32,041 bases of DNA from Chara braunii (Eukaryota > Streptophyta > Charophyceae > Charales > Characeae), in contig BFEA01000483.1 of NCBI GenBank assembly GCA_003427395.1, positions 1,024,055 through 1,056,095 on the forward strand, given 5' to 3'. Within the stretch, counting starts at the first letter, position 1. Each line of letters begins with the position of its first letter. This document shows, in pieces, positions 9,502-18,770 of the stretch. The translations under genes and the position numbers were made by a program. The notes beneath the pieces are model-generated. The model was not told the DNA's origin. It did not search any database and saw only the letters and a program-made list of their open reading frames with translations.

Positions 9502-9609
9502 AACCGGGGCAAGGTCCCACTTGCGCAAATTAGGAGATTTCGGCCGTTGATATTTGCTATCTACGGTCAGTATCTCTTAATTCATGCAAGTGGGACCTAG
9601 CCCCCGGTT
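9502..9609. repeat. Imperfect inverted repeat (hairpin)
   Basis: Arms at about 9502-9547 and 9563-9609 pair at roughly 80 percent by eye. They share AACCGGGG, AGGTCCCACTTGC and TTAGGAGAT in complementary order, with a loop of about 15 bases. This could be a small foldback element. No coding content is seen. Confidence 0.6.
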
Positions 9610-9690
9610 GCAAAAGACACGCTTTCGGCATTCTGTTGTACGGGCCTTGCTCCACTACTCACCACATTCACAAAAGACAAACAATATTGC

Positions 9691-10049
9691 CATGTAACTT
9701 CCTATGTTCTAGCGACGGATTCATTCTCATTTTGCGCAGTTGGTGAGTAGTGAATGAGGCGAGGCGCTATTTTTTTTTCGTTTCTTTTTTTTTTTTTTTT
9801 TTTTTTGAGACGCTATCTTTGGGTTCGTATTCGTGCAGGGAAAGACGAGCTGTCAGCGTTTCCTGTGAGCGCTCATGGCATGTTGTGGGCTTCCCGTGAG
9901 CGTCCAGGGCCAAACCCCGCCTGTGAGGTGACATTCACACGCACATCCCCCCAGGCGTCCCCTACAGGTACTACAGGGCCTCGCTCCACTGCTCACCAAA
10001 AGTGCAAAATGAGAACGAATCATCCCCTAGAACATGAAAGGATGCACCG
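9691..10049. repeat. Interrupted inverted repeat
   Basis: The reverse complement of 9691-9762 matches 9980-10049 with scattered differences: CACTRCTCACCA, GCAAAATGAGAA and CTAGAACAT occur in the same order. A further forward match to the start (GGGCCTTGCTCCACTACTCACCA) lies at about 9645-9667. A poly-T tract at about 9771-9806 and the GC-rich stretch up to 9970 form the spacer. The whole looks like a decayed foldback element; the ORF at 9754-10197 is not supported. Confidence 0.55.
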
Positions 10050-10163
10050 ACACATTTTTGTCGTTTGCTCGTGTAAGGTGGTTCTCAGGCTTTGTAGTTC
10101 TGCATTTGTAAGGGTGGACATGGACCCCGGGCCATGTCCAGCGGGGGCTCAGTTTATGTTTCG

Positions 10164-10439
10164 CGTATTTTCCAGCGTGGCCACACTGTCGCCGTGAGAT
10201 CTTCAGATCGGGTGGCAGGGATCCCATGTATAGTGGACACCAGAACTAGACCTCGACAAGTGGGACGCTGGACCCGGTTTCCAGCACACGCTGAAGAATG
10301 GTAATGGCCCTAGTTCTCAGGGTTGAGATGTGGAGGGATTCCCAGGGCTAAGTCCCCTTGGGAGGGGTTCGGTATTCCAGCCCAGTATTTTTCAACGTAG
10401 CCACAGTGTGGCAGTGAGATGTTCAGATCAGATGGCAGG
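10164..10439 (+). repeat. Direct repeat pair bracketing hairpin copy H5
   Basis: Segments 10164-10218 and 10384-10439 are homologous: GTATTTTYCARCGTRGCCACA, then GTGAGATSTTCAGATC and GGTGGCAGG-type sequence, about 220 bases apart. Hairpin copy H5 lies between them. This is either a local tandem duplication or two related elements side by side. Confidence 0.6.
10267..10285 (+). repeat. Hairpin stem I, copy H5
   Basis: GCTGGA (10267-10272), loop CCCGGTT, TCCAGC (10280-10285): a perfect 6-bp stem within GGGACGCTGGACCCGG as in the other copies. The sequence diverges after CAGCACACGC, and no poly-A follows. Confidence 0.8.
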
Positions 10440-11066
10440 AACTGGTGCACACTCGAAACCAAGTCTAACCCCCTGGTAGTTGGACTTGGCCCCCGGCCTC
10501 CTTTTGCCTATACGCTGCTTGCTGCACTGCCTGTAATAGCAGATTAACTGGGGAAGCGGCAAGCTATCTCAGAGTTCAGCGACCTATGGTTCGGCTCTTA
10601 GAGGAAGATGGCAGATATACACGATGACAGGACATTGATATGGAAGAACTGGCTTGCCAAAGAAAACCACTGGCGGCAGAGACCGCTTGATTGCTTCCAC
10701 ACCCCGCTGCCGGGAAGGAATGCACATGCATTGATGGTGGATCGTGGACCGATAGGTGATTCAACAATGGTTGAAGGGGTGATTTTGCCTAGTGTTGATG
10801 CCTATGACTATTGATTGGTAGATCCGCTGGAATGTTAAAGGGTTCTTTATTGTTCTTTAAGATAAAGGAGTAAAAGGTGTGCTAGAGAAAATGTTGAGGT
10901 TGGGTGGCAAAAGCCATGCGGGTAAAAAAAAAAAAAGAATTGTCCTAAAATAATATATTAAACCACCAATACCTTTCTCAACCATTTTGTTCCTCTACGA
11001 CCATGAACTCGCGATATTCTATCGTGCTTAGCCTACTAGACCGAAATGGTTGGTAGTATTAGGGGA
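10440..11066. other. Unassigned region with a weak minus-strand tRNA-like patch
   Basis: No gene could be supported. On the minus strand at about 11047-10985, TAGTAGGCTAAGC and GCGAGTTCATGGTC are loosely A- and B-box-like, and a minus-strand T-run, which could act as a pol III terminator, is seen as the A-run at 10924-10935. The match is weak. The short ORFs at 10576-10814 overlap on opposite strands and have no motif. Confidence 0.25.
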
Positions 11067-11086
11067 AATATATATATATATATATA

Positions 11087-12524
11087 GGGTTGCCGGCGTT
11101 CGGGACGNGCCGAACGCCCGAACCCGAACGCCCGAACGTACGGGACCCCTTCGGAAGGCGTTCGGCCGTTCGGGCCGAACGCGGACCAAAAAAAAAAAAA
11201 AAAAAAACAGTTTTCAAACAATTCCGAAAAAACAATATGTTATGGAGAAAAATAAACTAAACAACATTTGCACTACATCCAAATTCTTTACCCAATTTGA
11301 ATTAAAAATCAAATACAGAAAATAAACACATGATAAAAATAAGAAAAAATAAAAAGAGAATTAAAATGAGTGAGTGTGCCAGCACCTTTTCGACACCGCC
11401 ATCTTTGCCGATTTTTAATTATTTTTTGGCATTGACAAATGCCCTTAAAATTTACGGATATGTAGTTTGCATAATCAATAACTCATTAAAAAATTTTCAA
11501 AAAATAATAAAATGTTTTAGGTCCCGAAATAAAGTGAAAACAAAAAGTTAAAAGTGAAAAAAAAACAAAATAGTGAGTGGGCGAGCACGTTTTGACACCA
11601 CAATCTTTGACGATTTTTAATGTTTTTTTGGCTTAGCATAATGGTGTCAAAATTTATAAGCGTGTAGGCTACATCATAGATAACTCATTAAAAAAAAATC
11701 AGAAACAAAAACTTATGTTTAGGCCCCGAAAACATTTTTGGCGGGAGCCGAACCTGGAGGTGTTCGGCCCCCGACGGGACCCCGAACGCCCGAACGTTCG
11801 GGGGCCAGCCCGGGGCCCCCCGAACGTTTGGTCAGGTAACCCTGTGCTCTGCCAAAAACAATTTCGGGGCCTAAAAATAAGTTTTTTTTTCTGAATTTCG
11901 TTTTTGTGAGTTTTCTATGATGTAACCTATATGCCTATAAATTTTGAAGCCATTCTGCTAAGCCAAAAAAACATTAAAAATCGTCAAAGATGGGGGTGTC
12001 AAAACGTGCTCGCCCACTCACTATTTTGGTTTTTTTCACTTTTAACTTTTTGTTTTCACTTTATTTCGGGGCCTCAAAAATTTTATTATTTTTTGAAAAA
12101 CATTTAAGAAGTTATTGATTATGTAATCTACATATCTACAAATTTTCAGGGCATTTGTCAGTACCAAAAAATAATTAAAAATCGGCAAAGATGGCAGTGT
12201 CGAAAAGGTGCCGGCACACTCACTCATGTTAATTCTCTTTTTATTTCTTCTTATTTTTATCATAGTGTTTATTTTATGTATTTGATTTTTAATTCAAATT
12301 TAATAAAGAATTTGGATACAGTGCCAAGGCAAATGTTGTTTAGTTGATTTTTCTCCATATCATATTTTTGTTTTTCGGAATTTTTTAAAAATCTGTTGTT
12401 GTTGTTTTTTTTTTTTTTTTTTTTTGTCCGCGTTCGGCCTGAACGGCCGAACGCCTTCCGAAGGGGTCTCGTATGTTCGGGCGTTCGTGTTCGGGCGTTC
12501 AGCCCGTCCCGAACCCCGGCAACC

Positions 12525-12525
<1 letters not shown>
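11087..12525. mobile_element. 1.44-kb near-palindromic inverted-repeat element in (TA)n
   Basis: The left arm, 11087 to about 11742, and the right arm, about 11851 to 12525, are reverse complements along almost their whole length, roughly 85-90 percent by eye. Ends are GGGTTGCCGG and its complement CCGGCAACCC. Each arm has a GC-rich end block of CCGAACG/CGTTCGG units, a poly-A/T run and an AT-rich interior. The interior holds two tandem units (about 11370-11540 and 11572-11735). The 108-base centre (11743-11850) is again rich in CCGAACG. (TA)n flanks both ends (11068-11086 and 12528-12558). No transposase is encoded, so this is a non-autonomous foldback or MITE-like element. Confidence 0.82.
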
Positions 12526-12558
<33 letters not shown>

Positions 12559-12561
<3 letters not shown>

Positions 12562-12644
12562 CCTCGTTTGTTGTCCTCTTCTCTCTCTCTGCCTACGGTT
12601 TACCGGACAATTCTATTTGTGACGATATATATATATATATACAC
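12559..12644. other. Spacer and (TA)n target of second copy
   Basis: This 67-base spacer with CTCTCTCT sequence separates the right (TA)n tract of the first element from a new (TA)n tract at 12626-12641, where a second copy begins. Confidence 0.7.
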
Positions 12645-12759
12645 GGTTACCGGCGTTCGGGACGGGCCGAACGCCCGAACCCGAACGCCCGAACGTACGG
12701 GACCCCTTCGGGAGGCGTTCGGCCATTCGGGCCGAACGCGGACCAAAAAAAAAAAAAAA
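12645..12759 (+). mobile_element. Second inverted-repeat element, left end, truncated by gap
   Basis: GGTTACCGGCGTTCGGGACG begins a block that matches the left end at 11087-11205 almost base for base, including the poly-A that follows CGAACGCGGACC. It also sits at a (TA)n tract. The rest is hidden by the assembly gap. The long X-filled ORFs across this block are artefacts. Confidence 0.8.
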
Positions 12760-12991
12760 NNNNNNNNNNNNNNNNNNNNNNNNNNNNNNNNNNNNNNNNN
12801 NNNNNNNNNNNNNNNNNNNNNNNNNNNNNNNNNNNNNNNNNNNNNNNNNNNNNNNNNNNNNNNNNNNNNNNNNNNNNNNNNNNNNNNNNNNNNNNNNNNN
12901 NNNNNNNNNNNNNNNNNNNNNNNNNNNNNNNNNNNNNNNNNNNNNNNNNNNNNNNNNNNNNNNNNNNNNNNNNNNNNNNNNNNNNNNNNNN
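12760..12991. other. Assembly gap (232 N)
   Basis: The run of N lies between the poly-A of the second inverted-repeat copy and a CA microsatellite, both hard for short reads. Other undetermined bases are at 5721-5724, 6043, 11108, 20153, 20330, 20339 and 20478. Confidence 0.99.

Positions 12992-13053
<62 letters not shown>
12992..13053. repeat. (CA)n microsatellite
   Basis: About 30 CA units, ending in CGCGCGCG. Bases 13054-13345 after it hold nothing recognisable. Confidence 0.97.
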
Positions 13054-13054
<1 letters not shown>

Positions 13055-13349
13055 GCGCGTACGATCACAACCATAACTTTGGGGTTGGTGCTTAAACAAA
13101 AAATACTTGTTTTCAATTTTATTTGTTTTGTTTTTTTACGTTGTACGTGTGAAACGTCCGTGACCACGTACGGGGTTTCATATGTAAAATATTTGTACGG
13201 TATGTACAGAAAGGCCACATACATGTACGCCTAACAACATAGTGATAGGGCGGAGGTAGGGGAAGAGCACATTGTCAAACAATAAAGTTGAATAAACAGT
13301 GCCATCCCGACGACCATCTATTATAAATCGATGATGTGGCCCTCAAAAC

Positions 13350-14110
13350 CAAAGTAATTAGCAAGACTAAGAAAGACATTACTGCCTTCCTATGGAAAGA
13401 ATATCACACCTTGTCACTTTGTTAGGTGGAATCAGTTGAGTCTCATTATATGTGATAACACAGTTAAAAGACAAGAGATGCCTCAAAATCTTGAAGCTCA
13501 CAAATGAGAATGAAACCCTCATCTTCAAGATTCCTGTACAGCTGTTGACCGGAAATAATATACCATAGATCCTACTGGCTGTTATCCAGATTTAGAGTCT
13601 GGTCGTGGATGCAAACATCCCTACTTTAATACATTTTTTACAGTGGTTTACCAACAACCATCAGTCCCTACCAACATCCTCACCCCACCTAGAGATGATA
13701 ACCCCTACAATGTAGCCAAATCAGATATCTTACTATACCCGCCAAATGTGATATCTTGCTATATCCGCCATGACTCCTTTCTCACCGATAAAGAACTTTT
13801 TTCGGATCACTTAGGTTAGAAGAGAGATTTATAGGATATGGGACCCGTCAGACGAACTCAGACCCATTGTAGGAAAGTGGAAGACAAATGTCCAACTAAG
13901 ACCTCAATTAAGAAACGTAAAGAGAATTGGAGATAAATTGAGACAGCCCTCGAAAGTAGTCCAAGTGACATTGTTTCTTACCTTAAATAAGGAGCCAAAC
14001 ATGCCAAAAGACGATTGGGTTATCCCCTTTGTAGACCTACCCATCGTCATCATCATTTTTAGGATGGCATATATTGAAAATATAGTGCAAGCTGTAGGCT
14101 TTTGACCCAC
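13350..14110 (+). pseudogene. LINE ORF2 connection-region remnant
   Basis: KKDITAFLWKEYHTLSLC, a stop, then VEWNQLS (about 13365-13440) corresponds to the LINE post-RT block I..FLW.G...H.V.W..L. A different frame nearby (about 13475-13570) reads LKILKLTNENETLIFKI and LLTGNNIP, matching the usual LGI.DL..QN.ALL.KW and L..D..PW segment. No catalytic motifs are visible, so it is a fragment. From 13600 to 14110 the assignment is by continuity only. The minus-strand ORF at 13904-14110 has no recognised motif. Confidence 0.45.
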
Positions 14111-15555
14111 AACTACCGAAGACTTGATTCACAAAGCTTGCAATAAATTAGGAGAACGATATTGAGGCCTCATTGTGATGAACTATTTGTCATTGACACA
14201 CCAGTTTTTGCACTTATGATTGTTGTATCAATAATTAGATAGCGGTTGTATATTATCTTTTTGTTTTTTAAGTTTTTATCATTGTCGGACTTAAGGATTT
14301 TTGTGAATTTTCATGGTTATCCTTGAAGTTTCTATATTCCGTAACTTCAGGTTTGTGCCGGTGTGGCAGTGTGTTTAGATTGACACGCCTTAGCAAGTAC
14401 ATCTAAATTTTTTTCGTTAATCTGAATTTCAATTTGCTTCAGGAATTAGGGGTTCGTTTCTTTTTTTGGCCGATGCTTCATGCAGTTGTCTTTTTTGGTT
14501 TTAGTTTTCTTGCGGTTAATTTTTGTGGTCCCACCCATGAGTTGTTTTTCTCTTGCCCTTATCACACCCCTCTTTTGAGAACTTTCTTCTCCTCTCTCAA
14601 TATTTCACTTTCAAGTTGGCAGTTGTAACTATCTTCTTCTTCATCCTTTGTGCATGCCTCATTTTCTTGGACCTGCTGATCTTAGTTTCTTTTCGTGCCA
14701 TATTTCTTTAATCCGTTTTCCGCTTCTATCTACTTTATCTCTAAGATATTGGCGAGGCAGGATGGTCGTAGACTCGACGTAGAGATGGGATTGTTGGGTG
14801 AGCGGTTTTGTCCTTTACATCGCGGTTCAACTATCTTCAAGCTTTCATGCTACTTCACTAGGGTCTCCCTCCCTCTCCTCCCTCCTTCCCTTCTACATGC
14901 ATTCATATTTTTTTATCTATGCAACCATAAAGCACACAAGCACGATTATTTATCTCTCTCTTATGTTGTAAGTCAGCATGAAAGGAGTGGATAGCAAATT
15001 GGGTGCTTAGCGGGTTGGAAAGTATTGAGGGTTGGTCGTGGCCAGGCAAGATCGACGCGTAATCCTGACGGAATGCTTGATGTGATCAGATTTGTATGGT
15101 GGTTGAATTGACGAAGTGATAACCGCTAGGGTGAATGTCAGGTGCAGAACATCGGACTGTTGATGCTTGTGCATATGTGGTTTGACCAGTGGATGTTGGC
15201 AGAAGGGCCAAGTGTACGAGAGCAGGGTTACACACTTTCCCTGTATGCTTGAGTGTATTGTTAATCGTATGAATGACGAGAGCGCCTCTTTGGGTCATTT
15301 TGATGTTGACACTTTACGATGAATGAGCCCTTCTCTTTTTATGTGTCTTCTCATTTCTTTGTGATGAATGGATGATAGTGTCAACTAATCTTTCCAGCTT
15401 CGTGCATTATCTTTTGATGAAATGTTTATGGACGAGTTGATGATCTAACTGAGTCGAATCTTATGTATGATGGATGCTTGCTCTTTTGAATAATGATAAT
15501 GAAATTTAATTTGTGAATGATGTTTGCGTACTCACGATAGTTTTTTAAAGGCGGG
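14111..15555. other. Unassigned AT-rich region
   Basis: About 1.4 kb without a recognisable gene or clear repeat. T-rich stretches dominate 14220-14900 and GATGAATG-type motifs recur at 15315-15530. The ORFs at 14434-14628 and 14695-14994 are hydrophobic because of T-rich codons and lack any motif. Confidence 0.5.
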
Positions 15556-16199
15556 GTGACCCGATCCTTTCCATACCCATACATGTTCGATGAATGGGAT
15601 GCACGTGTGACTACGACGCAGATCCATCATCCTAGTAATCTTGTCCCAGATGACTCGCATTGTTATGACTTTGTTAACTCTGGTTTTATAATTATGGACA
15701 CCATTTCGCCCCCCAACCTGATGATGTTGCCATACAACCAACTTACTGCGATTCCCTGGCCTGGCATAGCCCCTAACTGGCCCCAGACTTTGTGCTCGGA
15801 ACAAGGACGCAGCGAACGCTTACGTGAATGAAGGTTTGTGTTTGCACCCCACGTAGAAGCAAAAGTAGTGAAGTGGATATTGCGGTTGTGACCATCGAAC
15901 TCGGACTTTGAACTTTGCAAGACACGTAAGCAAGCCATCGCTCACCATCACGATTTGGCGTACACTTTCTGAACTTTCCACCTACGAAACGACGTTGAAA
16001 GGCTATGTGTAGTCATGGAGCTTTTTGAAATTGTGTCCTAAGGCTTTAGAAAAATTACTTGCATTTTAATTGGTTCAAATCTCGTGACTACCCGTCTATT
16101 TCTTTCCCATAGCTCAACTCACACAAAATCGATAAAAGGAGATTCCAGTTCTCACCTGGACCTCCAATCCTATCCTAAAATCCTTGGCACACTCTATTT
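15556..16199. other. Unassigned region
   Basis: Overlapping ORFs of about 90 residues on both strands (15532-15938) show no recognisable domain. Nothing else could be supported. Confidence 0.45.
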
Positions 16200-16479
16200 T
16201 TGCACTTTCTTGCGCACCATATTGTCCACTCCAAAAGGAAAGGAACATCGGACGTGAGGTTGTTTGTCACAAGGTGGCATGGTCTAATCGGAGTGGTGGA
16301 AGATCCTAAGAAAGAACTTTTTGCATATAAGCCCACCACCCTGATCGCCTACTCACAATTTGACCTTCCCTTTGACCCAACGAAATGAGAATGGCAATCA
16401 AGAAAACCAAATGAAACTCTGAAAGTATACAATGAAGGATAACTATAGAACAAACAATATCAGATGCCCATCAAAGACT

Positions 16480-17075
16480 CTCCTCCCAATGAAGATGACA
16501 CCTTAACCTTCTCATGGTCTCCCTACACCATTGAAGCCAACAACACACATTGCCCTCCAATTGAAAATCATCCCCAGATATTTGCCAACCCCTGATTGGA
16601 TCGCCTCCAGCACAAACGTTGAAAGTCAAGGTAAACTCTCCCCAATTTGCTCCTACTGCATCATATCCTCCCTGAAAAGAAGGGTGACCCTCGGACACTA
16701 TAAGTCGAAGTGCCTAACGACTCTCCAAATCTGGATATCGTGGGATGCAACATGGAAGCGAGTTCACAATATATATCGCTGGTAATTCGAGAGCTAATAC
16801 AAGGGAAAAAAACCATGGAAGCAAGTGATGAAAAAGATGCAGCATGGAAGCAAGTGATGAGACAACACCTAACATGGAACATAAAATTGATCCTACTGGG
16901 AAGAAAATTGGATTACCCGAGAGACTGGGGAACATTCAGAAGTAACATGTCCAGAATAACTAGACTGATGTGCTGATGTCAATGTGGAGGGCCAGGTGCT
17001 TCTTTGAACATCAAGAACATAATTATGGTTTTATCCAGGTCGATGGAGTTGGCTCTTTACTAGGCCTTTGGATTC
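16480..17075 (+). pseudogene. LINE ORF2 C-terminal remnant with zf-RVT-like motif
   Basis: The frame at 16531-16785 contains RYLPTPDWIASSTN, CSYC, then HYKSKC and LQIWISWDATWKR. The spacing fits zf-RVT (C-x2-C, H-x4-C, then the IW..W block) that ends many plant LINE ORF2 proteins. It is related to the remnant at 30840-31060. After it, HLTWNIKLILLGRKLD and RARCFFEH fit decayed tail sequence in shifted frames. No RT core is found upstream. CATGGAAGCAAGTGATGA is duplicated at about 16813 and 16844. Confidence 0.6.
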
Positions 17076-17226
17076 ACAGACTATAGCAGATTCGATAAGA
17101 GCCAATATGGTCCAAACATGAAAAGACCTGCAAGAAGACCCGGGAAAACAGAAAGATCAACAAGGCAAAGTTGAAGCCAGCAGGTCTTTCCAGGAGATTT
17201 GGGGATGCCCTGTGAAAGCAGCTTTT

Positions 17227-17984
17227 GAGATCACGAATACTGGAAATATAGTATGGAAAATTAGAGGCAAGGATAAGACCAATGATGCAGACGGTCGGTG
17301 GCATGCTTGCACACACTGCTCCCAAGAGACAACTATGGAGTACTACAAGAATCAAACCTCGACTTGAACACAAACCAGCTCCCATCACTACTATCCCAAC
17401 TTCCCCAAAATTCCCCTCTTCCACCCCACCAGCCCCACCTCTGCCTCTCAACCAAGATTTATGCCCCCCCCCTAAACCCCAGTGGCAACCTCCCTCCCCA
17501 CCTCCCCTTCCCATCAGTACTCCCCCCTGCCTCTTACCACAACCACTATCCCCTCCCTGTGCCTATCCCTCAGTGTTGCCTCATCACTTGAGATCACAAA
17601 TACTGGAAATATAGTCTGGAAAATTAGAGGCAAGGATAAGACCAATGATGCAGAAGACTGGTGACATGCTTGCACACACTGCTCCCAAGAGACAACTACG
17701 GAGAACTACAAAAATCAAACTCCTGCTTGAACACAAACCAGCTCACATCAGGGGCCATCACTACTATCCAAACTTCCCCAAAACTTCCCTTTTCCACCCC
17801 ACCAGCCCCGCCTCTGCCTCTCAACCAAGATTTATGCCCCCCCCCCAACCACAGTGGCAACCTCCTCCCCACCTCCCCTTCCGACCTCTCTCCCCACCTC
17901 CCCTTCCGACCAGTGCTCCCTCTGCCCCCCACCACAACCACTATCCCCTCCCTGTGCCTATCCCTCAGTGTTGGCCCCATCACT
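17227..17984 (+). repeat. 363-bp tandem direct duplication
   Basis: Unit 1 (17227-17589) and unit 2 (17590 to about 17984) are about 90 percent identical by eye, from GAGATCAC.AATACTGGAAATATAG to CCTGTGCCTATCCCTCAGTGTTG. Each starts with a segment reading IVWKIRGKDKTNDA then HACTHC in one frame and continues into CCT/CCA-rich sequence. Unit 2 also has a short internal duplication of CCCCACCTCCCCTTCCGACC. Proline-rich ORFs here result from pyrimidine-rich DNA. The HACTHC segment loosely recalls a BED-type zinc finger but is too short to claim. Confidence 0.8.
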
Positions 17985-18310
17985 CCAAATTCAGCAGGCC
18001 AAGCACGGAACCATCGCACTCGGGAGGTGACATGTAGCAGAACAATGAGAAGAGAGGGGAAGGCAAGGTCTTCGTGCCCGAGAACAACAACCACCTGATA
18101 ATGTCAACCTGCTAGCTGTGTAGCCAAACAGAGGAGGATGGCATACTGCCTAGGAGTCAGGAGTAACTATAATGGGCAAGCAAAGCCTCAAGAATGTAGA
18201 CGGAGTAGAAGGCTTAGCGTAACCAGCAAGGGCGACAAACAATCAATTCCCTGAGAACATGACACACAACGTTGTCCTCAGTCAGATATCTCCTTAAATT
18301 TATGCATCAA
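17985..18310. other. Unassigned spacer
   Basis: No gene or repeat was recognised between the tandem duplication and hairpin copy H6. Confidence 0.5.
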
Positions 18311-18430
18311 TAGGACGCTGGACCCGCTTTCTAGCAAACGCTTCTCCCCTCAACTGGGGGAACCACCCGCTGGTTCGGCGCTGGAGGATGCTCGTATCAG
18401 CTCCAGAGGATGGCTCCTTGACAAAAAATA
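18311..18430 (+). mobile_element. Structured 3' tail, copy H6 (long form)
   Basis: Stem I is at 18317-18335 (GCTGGA, loop CCCGCTT, TCTAGC; one G-T wobble). Stem II is a CCCC/GGGG pairing at about 18346-18359. Stem III has CTGGAG at 18381-18386, a 14-base loop ending in TATCAG, and CTCCAG at 18401-18406. A short A-run (GACAAAAAATAATG) follows at about 18419-18432. Stem spacing is nearly the same as in H2 (46 versus 48 bases between stems I and III). Confidence 0.72.
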
Positions 18431-18596
18431 ATGAATGGTTAGGATCACACCCAATGCCCATGTTCGGCTACACAGGGTCATGCGAGCATTGGTCCCAATC
18501 GCTGAGATTATTGTAAACCATTGGAACAAGGAGTCACCACTGGTCAACAAACACAACTTTTATGGGCCCCTTTCGCTAGGAGAATGCCGACCAACC

Positions 18597-18770
18597 TTTT
18601 TTTTTTTTTTTTTTTTTAAACAACCTGCTCCATCTATTGGTGGTGAGCAACACCTGCTGGAAACCGGGTCCAACGCCCCTTAAATTCATGAATGATATAA
18701 AAGAACAGTATGTATGAACCATGGAGTTAGGTTAAGCTGTGCCTCTTCACCCCAATAGGGTGTCAGATCA
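18597..18770 (-). mobile_element. Structured 3' tail, copy H7, with poly-A (probable LINE-B 3' end)
   Basis: The T-run at 18597-18617 is a minus-strand poly-A. Reading the minus strand, stem I (18674-18656: GTTGGA, loop CCCGGTT, TCCAGC; one T-G wobble) and stem II (GCTC and GAGC at 18648-18645 and 18630-18627) precede it. A CTATTGGGGTGAAGAGG-type motif near 18760-18737 also occurs before H1. It has the same orientation as LINE-B, and no other minus-strand poly-A lies between it and the zf-RVT remnant at 19400. It is therefore the best candidate for the LINE-B 3' terminus. Confidence 0.7.

Noticed and set aside
9754-10197. 147-residue plus-strand ORF
   Set aside because: It begins with poly-T-derived Phe residues and crosses inverted repeats; no domain or sensible start.
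11330-12263. Two 73-residue ORFs with the same start and stop in the two palindrome arms (11330-11551 + and 12042-12263 -)
   Set aside because: They are mirror images because the arms are mirror images. About 16 of 73 residues differ, so most nucleotide differences change the protein; there is no sign of coding constraint.
12396-13224. Long ORFs of 150-226 residues on both strands
   Set aside because: They run through 232 N and consist of TA, poly-A and CA repeat translations; there is no protein evidence.
17282-18098. Proline-rich ORFs of up to 145 residues
   Set aside because: Open frames occur in several registers and on both strands because of pyrimidine-rich tandem DNA.
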